Position numbers and translations under genes: made by a program. From positions 291 to 8,605 of the forward strand of contig MGNX01000015.1 in assembly GCA_001796935.1 (NCBI GenBank): a stretch of DNA of 8,315 nt. The letters run 5' to 3'. Below, in pieces: positions 1 to 5,825 of this stretch; position 1 is the first letter of the stretch; each line of letters opens with the position of its first letter. The DNA comes from Chloroflexi bacterium RBG_16_60_22 (GTDB lineage Bacteria; Chloroflexota; Dehalococcoidia; Dehalococcoidales; RBG-16-60-22). The notes beneath the pieces are model-generated. The model made no database searches. It was not told the DNA's origin and saw nothing but the letters and a program-made list of their open reading frames with translations.

Positions 1-1
1 A

Positions 2-2335
2 GCCGAGTACGTGGTGGTAGAGACCTATGACGAGTACCTCGTCCTGGCCTCCAAGCTGTTGGCCTACATCGGCCTCGAAGACTACGAGGTCGCTTTAAAG
101 ATGCACGGCCAGGAGCTGGTCGGCCTGAGATACGAGCCGCTTTTCAATCCCCACCGTTTCGGGGTGGAGCGCCGGCGCTTCCAGGAAGGCGGAGAGCTTC
201 ACCCGCAGGAAACCGATGATAAGCTGACCTACCGCGTTATCGGCGGCGAGTTCGTCTCCATGGAGGACGGCACGGGTATCGTCCACATCGCCCCGGCTTA
301 CGGTGAAGTGGACCACGAGGCCGGTAAACAGTGGGGGCTGGACTTCGTCCACCAGGTCGATTTACAGGGTAATATCATCGGGGAATACCCGTTTTCCGGC
401 AAGTTCGTCAAGGACGCCGACCCCCTGGTGCTGGCGGACCTGGAGCAGCGGGGGCTGCTCTTCCGCGCCGGGACGATAAAGCATACCTACCCCTTCTGCT
501 GGCGGTGCGATGCGCCGCTGCTCTACTATGCCAAGGAGACCTGGTACATCCGCACCACCGCCGTCAAGGAACGCCTCATCTCCGGCAACGACGAGATTAA
601 CTGGTACCCGGACCATATCAAGTACGGGCGCTTCGGGGACTGGCTTCAGAACAACGTGGACTGGGCCTTCTCCCGGGAGCGCTACTGGGGCACGCCGCTG
701 CCGGTCTGGCGCTGTGATAACCCGGACTGCGGCCACCTCGACTGCATCGGCGGGCGGGAGGAGCTGAAAAACAAGCCGGGGTTCTCCGGATTCCCGGAGC
801 CGGTTGACCTGCACCGGCCTTACGTGGACGCGCTGACCTTTACCTGCGAGAAGTGCGGCCGGACGATGCGCCGCCTGCCGGAGGTCATCGATTGCTGGTT
901 CGATTCCGGGGCGATGCCGGTGGCCCAGGACCATTACCCCTTCGAGAACGGGACCCTGCTCGAGGACGGGCGCTTCCCGGCCGACTACATCTGCGAGGCG
1001 GTGGACCAGACCCGCGGCTGGTTCTACAGCCTGCACGCCATCGCCACCCTGCTCTTCGGGCGTCCTTCCTATAAAAACGTCATCTGCCTCGGCCACATCC
1101 TCGATGCCCGGGGTGAAAAGATGAGCAAGGCCCGGGGGAACGTGGTGGTGCCTTCGGCGGTGCTGGACAAATACGGCGCCGATGCCCTGCGCTGGTATTT
1201 CTTCACCTCCTCGCCGCCGGGGAACGTGCGCCGCTTCGACGAGAAGCAGGTGGACGAGATATCGCGCCGCTTCCTTTCGAAGCAGGTGGACGAGATATCG
1301 CGCCGCTTCCTTTCGACGCTTTGGAATGTCTATTCCTTCTTCGTCCTCTACGCCAATATCGATAACTACGTCCCGGGCAAGAGTTTGAACACGGCGCCGG
1401 AATCGGAGCTCGACCGCTGGATTACCTCCGAGCTCAACCAGCTCGTGGCGGATGTTGACGCGGCGCTGGACGACTACAACCCGACCGATGCCGGCCGGAA
1501 GATTGAAGGCTTCGTCGACGGGCTTTCCAACTGGTACGTCCGGCGCAGCCGGCGACGCTTCTGGAAGAGTGAAAGCGATGCCGATAAGCTCTCCGCCTAC
1601 AACACGCTCTACCAGTGCCTGGTGACCCTGGCCAGGCTCATGGCCCCGTTTACGCCATTCATCGCCGAGGAGCTGTACCAGAACCTGGTGCGGACGGCGG
1701 ACAAAGACGCCCCGGAGAGCGTGCACATGGCTGACTTCCCGGTGGCTGACCTCAAGCTGGTTGACCGGCAGCTGTCCGACGATAACCGCCTGGCCATGAA
1801 GGTATGCAGCCTGGGGCGGGCGGCCCGGAGCCAGGCCGGCGTCAAGGTGCGGCAGCCCCTGGAGACATTATGCGTCGGCGTTAGCTCCGACTTCGAGAAA
1901 CGGGCGCTGGAGAGGGTGGCGCCCCTGGTGCTGGAAGAGCTCAACGTCAAGGAAATCAGGGCGGACTCCGTTACCAGGGTGGCCGGACTGGAGGGGCAGG
2001 GCTACGCCTTTGCCAGCGAAGCGACCAATAACGTCGCTATTTCCACCGCCATCACCCTGGAACTGGAAGCCGAGGGAATCGCCCGGGAAATCGTCCACCG
2101 CGTCCAGAGCATGCGCCGGGCCGCCGGCTACGAGATTACCGACCACATCGTGACCTACTACGAGGGGGATGCCTACTTCGTACAGGGTATTTCCGCCTTC
2201 GCCGACTATATCCGGCAGGAAACGCTTTCCGCGGATATTGACGAGGGGATTCCCGCCGACGCCGATATTCAGGAGACGGTTAAGGTCAGCGGTCTCACCC
2301 TGAAGCTGGGCGTGAAGAAAGCAGCCCTGGCTTAA
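2..2335 (+). CDS. ileS: Isoleucyl-tRNA synthetase, 5'-truncated by window edge
   Basis: Charges tRNA-Ile with isoleucine in the cytoplasm and edits mischarged valine. About 778 C-terminal residues are present. By comparison with Thermus IleRS (about 1040 residues), roughly 240 N-terminal residues, including the HIGH motif, lie left of the window. The reading frame is open from base 2, so the GTG at 11 is an internal Val, not a start. Visible in order: the rest of the CP1 editing domain with GTGIVHIAPAYGEVD (its Asp is the expected editing residue); zinc-type cysteine pairs at 497-508 (CWRC), 713-730 (CDNPDC) and 845-856 (CEKC); the class I signature as KMSKA at 1118-1132; then the anticodon-binding domain with WYVRRSRRRFW and APFTPFIAEELY. 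This is the clade 2 (Thermus/eukaryote-like) type. An exact 12-codon tandem duplication follows the catalytic domain. The C-terminal junction region is shorter than in Thermus. The stop codon overlaps that of the convergent protease gene. Confidence 0.97.
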   Translation, partial: AEYVVVETYDEYLVLASKLLAYIGLEDYEVALKMHGQELVGLRYEPLFNPHRFGVERRRFQEGGELHPQETDDKLTYRVIGGEFVSMEDGTGIVHIAPAYGEVDHEAGKQWGLDFVHQVDLQGNIIGEYPFSGKFVKDADPLVLADLEQRGLLFRAGTIKHTYPFCWRCDAPLLYYAKETWYIRTTAVKERLISGNDEINWYPDHIKYGRFGDWLQNNVDWAFSRERYWGTPLPVWRCDNPDCGHLDCIGGREELKNKPGFSGFPEPVDLHRPYVDALTFTCEKCGRTMRRLPEVIDCWFDSGAMPVAQDHYPFENGTLLEDGRFPADYICEAVDQTRGWFYSLHAIATLLFGRPSYKNVICLGHILDARGEKMSKARGNVVVPSAVLDKYGADALRWYFFTSSPPGNVRRFDEKQVDEISRRFLSKQVDEISRRFLSTLWNVYSFFVLYANIDNYVPGKSLNTAPESELDRWITSELNQLVADVDAALDDYNPTDAGRKIEGFVDGLSNWYVRRSRRRFWKSESDADKLSAYNTLYQCLVTLARLMAPFTPFIAEELYQNLVRTADKDAPESVHMADFPVADLKLVDRQLSDDNRLAMKVCSLGRAARSQAGVKVRQPLETLCVGVSSDFEKRALERVAPLVLEELNVKEIRADSVTRVAGLEGQGYAFASEATNNVAISTAITLELEAEGIAREIVHRVQSMRRAAGYEITDHIVTYYEGDAYFVQGISAFADYIRQETLSADIDEGIPADADIQETVKVSGLTLKLGVKKAALA
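1244..1315 (+). repeat. Exact 36-bp in-frame tandem duplication inside ileS
   Basis: Two identical 36-bp units, 1244-1279 and 1280-1315, sit head to tail and in codon register. Each encodes KQVDEISRRFLS. The 36-bp periodicity extends one base on each side (1243-1316). There are no synonymous differences between copies, so the event is recent or is an assembly error. With one copy removed, the protein between the PPGNVRRF and TLWNVYSFF motifs has the same length as remembered Thermus IleRS, so the extra copy is a net 12-residue insertion. It falls in the helix leading from the catalytic domain to the anticodon-binding domain. Confidence 0.97.
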
Positions 2336-3471
2336 GGACGCGGGCTGGCGGCGGGGATTACCTGGGCGGTTGACGTGGTATCGCCGCGCCAGTACTTTAT
2401 TTCCAGCGGCTGGCCGACCTCCGAGGTGTGAAGGATACGGGTCAGCTCCTGGACGTTGGTCACATCTTTGCCGCCGAAGCTGACAATAACATCGCCTTCT
2501 TTCAGACCGGCCTGCTGCGCCGGGGAATTGGCTACCACCTGCACCAGGAGGACGCCCTTGTTCACCTTCAGCCCCAGCTGCCTGACGGCAGTCTGGTCGA
2601 CGGTGTAGAGCTGTACCCCCAGCCAGGGGCGCACCACGTAGCCCTTGTTGACCAGCTCCTGGATAATGGGCGTGGCCGTGTTGATGCTGATGGCGTAGCC
2701 CATACCCTCCACGCCGATATCGGCAACCTTGGCACTGGTGATGCCGATAACCTCGCCGGCCAGGTTGACCAGCGGACCGCCGCTGTTGCCCGGGTTGATG
2801 GCGGCGCTGGTCTCGATGAGGTCATAGAGCGTCTGCCCCTGGGAAACCGGCAGGGAGACGTCCTTGCGGCTGACAATCCCTTCGGTAGCCCGGATGCCCT
2901 GTCCCAGCGCATTGCCGATGGCGATTACCCAGTCGCCGACCCTCAGCCGGGAGGTATCGCCGCGCTTCAGCGCCGGCAGGTCGTGGGCGTCTATCTTGAG
3001 TATGGCCAGGTCATTAAGGGGGTCGGTGGCCGCGGCATCGATGTTAGCGGTATAGGACGAGCCGTCATCCGTGGTGACGGTGATGGTCCGGGCGCCTTCG
3101 ACGACGTGGTTATTGGTAACGATAAGACCATCCGAATCGATAATCCACCCCGAGCCGGCTCCCTCCTGCGTGAAGGGCCGGTTGAAAAAGTCGTAGGAGA
3201 CCACCTGGGTATTAATCGCCACCACGGAAGGCTTGACCAGCGCCACGGCGTCAGCGATGCTGGGCAGGGCTTCCGTCTGGTTGGTGGTCGGCGGGGGTGT
3301 CCAGGCGGGATTAATCGGGGCGGGCGGGGGAGTAACGGCAGGGGTAACGGCGGGCGCCGGCGGGGCGGATGCCTCCGGGGAGGTGATGGTAATACATCCC
3401 CCCAGGCTCAAGGCCAGGGTCACGACGATGAGGAAAGCTACCAGGGCGGATTTGAAAGTCATTATTTTCAT
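2332..3471 (-). CDS. HtrA/Deg-family serine protease, trypsin plus one PDZ domain, lipoprotein
   Basis: Surface protein-quality-control protease of the S1C (HtrA/DegP/DegS-like) family, 379 residues. Residues 1-26 look like a lipoprotein signal: a short basic N-terminus, a hydrophobic run, then LGGC with Cys26 as the likely lipidated residue. A Pro/Ala/Thr-rich linker follows (about 31-66). The trypsin-like domain (about 70-270) shows the full triad: His122 in TNNHVVEGA, Asp154 in DPLNDLAIL, and Ser230 in NPGNSGGPL. One PDZ domain covers about 282-370, with WLGVQ at its start and AGLKEGDVI in the middle. It should be active and tethered outside the cytoplasmic membrane. Start choice is uncertain: ATG at 3471 has the purine run AGAAGAG directly against it, while ATG at codon 4 (3462) has that run 9 nt upstream and keeps the signal peptide. 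The gene stands alone, behind the trpB2 terminator. I do not assign degP, degQ or degS. Confidence 0.95.
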   Translation of the reverse strand: MKIMTFKSALVAFLIVVTLALSLGGCITITSPEASAPPAPAVTPAVTPPPAPINPAWTPPPTTNQTEALPSIADAVALVKPSVVAINTQVVSYDFFNRPFTQEGAGSGWIIDSDGLIVTNNHVVEGARTITVTTDDGSSYTANIDAAATDPLNDLAILKIDAHDLPALKRGDTSRLRVGDWVIAIGNALGQGIRATEGIVSRKDVSLPVSQGQTLYDLIETSAAINPGNSGGPLVNLAGEVIGITSAKVADIGVEGMGYAISINTATPIIQELVNKGYVVRPWLGVQLYTVDQTAVRQLGLKVNKGVLLVQVVANSPAQQAGLKEGDVIVSFGGKDVTNVQELTRILHTSEVGQPLEIKYWRGDTTSTAQVIPAASPRP

Positions 3472-3478
3472 CTCTTCT

Positions 3479-3507
3479 AATATAATAGCATAGAAGACAA
3501 ATGTTAA
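3479..3507 (-). promoter_or_regulatory. Possible sigma-70-type promoter for the HtrA gene
   Basis: On the - strand, TTAACA (3507-3502) is separated by 17 bp from TATATT (3484-3479), each one mismatch from consensus. It lies in the only AT-rich stretch between the trpB2 terminator and the protease gene. Predicted initiation would fall about 7 bases past the -10, close to the first ATG (3471), which would make a nearly leaderless message. An overlapping TATTAT (3487-3482) is an alternative -10 without a matching -35. This is inference from motif matching in AT-rich DNA. Confidence 0.35.
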
Positions 3508-3516
3508 GTATTTGTT

Positions 3517-3557
3517 AAAAATCCGACCCCCTCTCCGTTTTGAGAAGAGGGGGTCGG
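3517..3557 (-). terminator. Rho-independent terminator after trpB2
   Basis: A perfect 12-bp GC-rich stem pairs 3523-3534 with 3546-3557 around an 11-nt loop. In the - strand direction the stem is followed by one A and then five T residues (3521-3517). It begins 28 bp past the trpB2 stop codon. It should end trpB2 or trp-operon transcripts and insulate the downstream protease gene. In the + direction the stem lacks a proper T-run (TTGATTT follows), so it is mainly a - strand terminator. Confidence 0.9.
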
Positions 3558-3585
3558 TTGATTTACCGTGAGGCAGTCCTGAAGT

Positions 3586-4950
3586 TTAAGCGGGAATCTG
3601 GGGCAGGGACTTCAATGCCTCCTTGACCAGGGCCTCGGGGTAGGCGTAGTCCTGGAGTTTGCCGCTGAGGTAGGACTCGTAGGCGGCCATGTCGAAGTGC
3701 CCGTGGCCGCTGTGGGCCAGCAGGATGACCCTGGACTTACCTTCCTGCTTACACTTGAGGGCTTCGTCAATCGTCGCCCTGATGGCGTGGTTGGTCTCCG
3801 GGGCGCTGATGATGCCCTCGGTGCGGGCAAAGGTGACACCGGCCTCAAAGGTGGCCACCTGGGGCACGGCCCTGGCCTCGACGAATCCCAGCTTGTGCAG
3901 GTGGCAGACGATAGGCGCCATCCCGTGATAGCGCAGGCCGCCGGCATGTACCGGCGGCGGCATGAAGGTATGACCCAGGGTGAACATCTTGGCGATGGGA
4001 GCCATACCGGCCACGTCGCCGTAATCATAGGCGTAGAGGCCCTTGGTCAGGGTGGGGCAGCTTTCCGGCTCCACGCACACGATGCGCAGGTCTTTCTTCT
4101 TGCCCTTGATTTTATCCTTGACGAAGGGCAGGAACATGCCGGCGAAGTTGGAGCCCCCGCCGACGCACCCGACGATGATATCCGGGTAGTAGCCGGCCAT
4201 TTCCATCTGCTTCATGGCTTCCTGGCCGATAATGGTCTGGTGCATCAGGACGTGGTTAAGCACGCTGCCCAGCGAGTACTTGGTGTCTTCTCGCCCGAAG
4301 GCGTCCTCAACGGCCTCGCTGATGGCCAGCCCCAGGCTACCGGGGCAGTCGGGGTCCTTGGCCAGCATATCTCGGCCGGCCTTGGTATCCGGGCTGGGGC
4401 TGGGCACGCACTTGGCGCCCCAGGTCTCCATCATGATGCGGCGGTAGGGCTTCTGGTTATAGCTGACCCTCACCATGTAGACCTTGCATTCGATATCGAA
4501 GAGCTTGCAGGCAAAGGCCAGGGAGCTGCCCCACTGGCCGGCGCCGGTCTCCGTGGCGATGCGCTTGACACCTTCTTTCTTGTTGTAGTAGGCCTGGGCG
4601 ACGGCGGTGTTGGGCTTGTGGCTTCCGGGCGGGCTGGAGCCCTCGTACTTGTAGAAAATCTTGGCGGGGGTGTCCAGGGCCTTCTCCAGGGCGTAGGCCC
4701 GGTAGAGAGTGGTCGGCCGCCAGAGGTAATAGACCTCCTGTACCTCCTCCGGGATGTCGATGTAGCGCTCCTGGCTTACTTCCTGCTTGATAAGCTCCAT
4801 GGGGAACAGGGGAGCCAGGTCGGCGGGCCCCAGGGGTTGCTTGGTAGCCGGGTGCAGGTACGGGGGCAAAGGCTCCGGCAGGTCCGCCTGGATGTTGTAC
4901 CATTGCCTTGGCATGTCCTTTTCTTGCAGGGTGAACTTTTTCTGTGCCAT
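3586..4950 (-). CDS. trpB2: Tryptophan synthase beta chain 2 (TrpB2 subfamily, PLP enzyme)
   Basis: PLP-dependent beta-replacement enzyme of the TrpB2 subfamily, 454 residues, about 60 longer than the neighbouring TrpB1. The family joins indole with serine (some archaeal members prefer O-phosphoserine) to make tryptophan, usually without a tight TrpA complex. Seen here: the PLP lysine Lys112 in GSHKPNTA (TrpB1 has HKINNA), Glu134 in TETGAGQWG, the phosphate-binding GGGSN at 264-268, and C-terminal SGHGHFD where TrpB1 has SGRGDKD. The longer N-terminus with YLHPATKQPLGP is also typical of TrpB2. ATG at 4950 is favoured over Met13 by a near-perfect Shine-Dalgarno. The gene lies 77 bp after trpA, in the same direction, and is followed by a terminator. 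Likely roles are indole salvage or back-up tryptophan synthesis; serine deamination is another possibility. The subfamily call is firm, the physiological role is inferred. Confidence 0.95.
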   Translation of the reverse strand: MAQKKFTLQEKDMPRQWYNIQADLPEPLPPYLHPATKQPLGPADLAPLFPMELIKQEVSQERYIDIPEEVQEVYYLWRPTTLYRAYALEKALDTPAKIFYKYEGSSPPGSHKPNTAVAQAYYNKKEGVKRIATETGAGQWGSSLAFACKLFDIECKVYMVRVSYNQKPYRRIMMETWGAKCVPSPSPDTKAGRDMLAKDPDCPGSLGLAISEAVEDAFGREDTKYSLGSVLNHVLMHQTIIGQEAMKQMEMAGYYPDIIVGCVGGGSNFAGMFLPFVKDKIKGKKKDLRIVCVEPESCPTLTKGLYAYDYGDVAGMAPIAKMFTLGHTFMPPPVHAGGLRYHGMAPIVCHLHKLGFVEARAVPQVATFEAGVTFARTEGIISAPETNHAIRATIDEALKCKQEGKSRVILLAHSGHGHFDMAAYESYLSGKLQDYAYPEALVKEALKSLPQIPA

Positions 4951-4954
4951 CTTT

Positions 4955-4962
4955 ACCTCCTT
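4955..4962 (-). promoter_or_regulatory. Strong Shine-Dalgarno for trpB2
   Basis: On the - strand AAGGAGGT ends 4 nt before the ATG at 4950. It matches the anti-Shine-Dalgarno almost completely and is much stronger than the sites in front of trpA and trpB, so trpB2 is probably translated independently rather than by coupling. It fixes the start at 4950. Confidence 0.85.
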
Positions 4963-4975
4963 TTTATTAGTAATG

Positions 4976-4993
4976 TTGACATTAATATATCAA
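4976..4993 (-). promoter_or_regulatory. Candidate extended -10 promoter within an 18-bp dyad, upstream of trpB2
   Basis: On the - strand the stretch reads TTGATATATTAATGTCAA. It is a near-palindrome: 6 of the 9 opposed base pairs match, including the outer four (TTGA/TCAA), plus one T-G. Inside it, TGATATATT (4992-4984) fits an extended -10 (TGn plus TATATT, one mismatch from TATAAT). I see no good -35, which extended -10 promoters can lack. Initiation near 4977 would give a leader of about 27 nt containing the Shine-Dalgarno. A protein bound to the dyad would cover -10 to +1, the usual place for a repressor. Inference only. Confidence 0.4.
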
Positions 4994-5010
4994 GTCAGGG
5001 TGCCGCGGCC

Positions 5011-5026
5011 ATGACATGGTTGTCAT
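5011..5026. repeat. Perfect inverted repeat just after the trpA stop
   Basis: ATGACA and TGTCAT form a perfect 6-bp inverted repeat with a 4-bp spacer, one base past the trpA stop codon. The stem is not GC-rich and has no T-run, so it is not an obvious terminator. Its TGACA half-site recurs in the dyad at 4976-4993, so it could be a second operator, or a weak mRNA hairpin protecting the trpA 3' end. A 6-bp arm can occur by chance. Confidence 0.3.
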
Positions 5027-5027
5027 C

Positions 5028-5825
5028 TCAATTTGCCTCCTGACGAATCGGCGGTGCATCGAGCGCCCGGCGCAGGCTGGCGACGAAAGTGCCGAGCCTG
5101 GCGAGAGTGGCGTCTTCATCAATCAGCTGGAGGAGCCGGCTCCCCACGATAACGCCGTCGGCGATGGCGGCCACGCGTCCGGCCTGCTCCGGCGTGGCCA
5201 CCCCGAAGCCCACGCACAGGGGCTGCCCGGCTTTTTCCCTGACCCTCCTGACGAAGCTCTCCAGGTCCGCGGGCAGCGTGTCCCTGGCCCCGGTGACGCC
5301 GGTGAGCGAGACCAGGTAGATAAAGCCCCGCGACCTCGCCGCTACCGCCGCGATGCGGTCGGCGGTGCTGGTCGGCGCCAGCAGGTAGATAAGGTCGATG
5401 TCGTTTCCGGCGGTAATCGTCTCCAGTTCGGCCCCCTCTTCCGGCGGTAAATCAGGGACTATTAAACCATTAATGCCGGCTTCTCTGCAACTCCGGCAGA
5501 AGGCCTCCGGGCCGTAGTTGAGCACCGGGTTATAGTAGGTCATGAAGGCCAGCGGCACGTCCAGCTTTTTCCGTATCCCGGCGGCCGCCTCCAGGCAGAC
5601 ATCCGGGGTGGTGCCGTTTTGCAGCGCGGTGAAACTGGCCTTCTGGATGGTGGCCCCGTCCGCCAGGGGGTCGGAGAAGGGGATGCCCAGCTCGATGATA
5701 TCGCAGCCCCTGGCGGCCAGCACCGCGGCTATCTCCGGCGTGGTTTTAATGTCCGGGTAGCCCACCGTGACGTAGCCGATTAATGCCTTGCGGCCCGGTC
5801 TGAATGACGACGCAATCCCGCTCAT
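5028..5825 (-). CDS. trpA: Tryptophan synthase alpha chain
   Basis: Cleaves indole-3-glycerol phosphate to indole and glyceraldehyde-3-phosphate, passing indole to the TrpB1 partner encoded just upstream. Length is 265 residues, normal for this TIM-barrel family. The signature ELGIPFSDPLADG carries both catalytic acids, Glu45 and Asp56, with the same 11-residue spacing as Glu49/Asp60 of Salmonella TrpA. Also present are PDLPPEE, the loop SLTGVTGAR, and the phosphate-binding segments VGFGVATPEQA and GSRLL (many homologues have GSA here). ATG at 5825 overlaps the trpB stop as ATGA, so translation is probably coupled; only a weak GGGGAT precedes it. The protein appears complete and functional. 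Confidence 0.98.
   Translation of the reverse strand: MSGIASSFRPGRKALIGYVTVGYPDIKTTPEIAAVLAARGCDIIELGIPFSDPLADGATIQKASFTALQNGTTPDVCLEAAAGIRKKLDVPLAFMTYYNPVLNYGPEAFCRSCREAGINGLIVPDLPPEEGAELETITAGNDIDLIYLLAPTSTADRIAAVAARSRGFIYLVSLTGVTGARDTLPADLESFVRRVREKAGQPLCVGFGVATPEQAGRVAAIADGVIVGSRLLQLIDEDATLARLGTFVASLRRALDAPPIRQEAN

Noticed and set aside
1118..1132. KMSKA instead of KMSKS in IleRS as a sign of inactivation
   Set aside because: The last position of this motif varies in active class I synthetases, and the functional Lys residues are kept.
362..1726. Long open frame (454 codons) on the - strand opposite ileS
   Set aside because: Its translation is Arg/Val/His-rich low-complexity sequence with no recognisable motif. 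It reflects GC-rich codon use, with few TTA, CTA and TCA codons in ileS. It also shows the 12-residue duplication only as a mirror of the real gene.
2345..2392. Imperfect GC-rich hairpin just past the ileS stop as a terminator
   Set aside because: The stem is interrupted, the loop is about 30 nt and no T-run follows; it also lies within protease coding sequence.
3307..3330. G-quadruplex-like run on the + strand (four G-tracts, loops of 7, 1 and 1)
   Set aside because: It is the complement of CCC/CCG proline codons in the HtrA linker, so protein composition explains it; no separate evidence for a regulatory role.
2428..3480. Long open frame (350 codons) on the + strand opposite the HtrA gene
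   Set aside because: The opposite strand encodes a complete protease with triad and PDZ domain; the + strand translation has no known features.
4976..5004. Perfect TTGACA on the + strand as a -35 element
   Set aside because: No -10-like hexamer lies 15-19 bp downstream (that DNA is GC-rich), and no + strand gene follows.
3697..5043. Long open frame (448 codons) on the + strand opposite trpB2
   Set aside because: Shadow of trpB2; it runs through the intergenic regulatory gap and shows no conserved motif.
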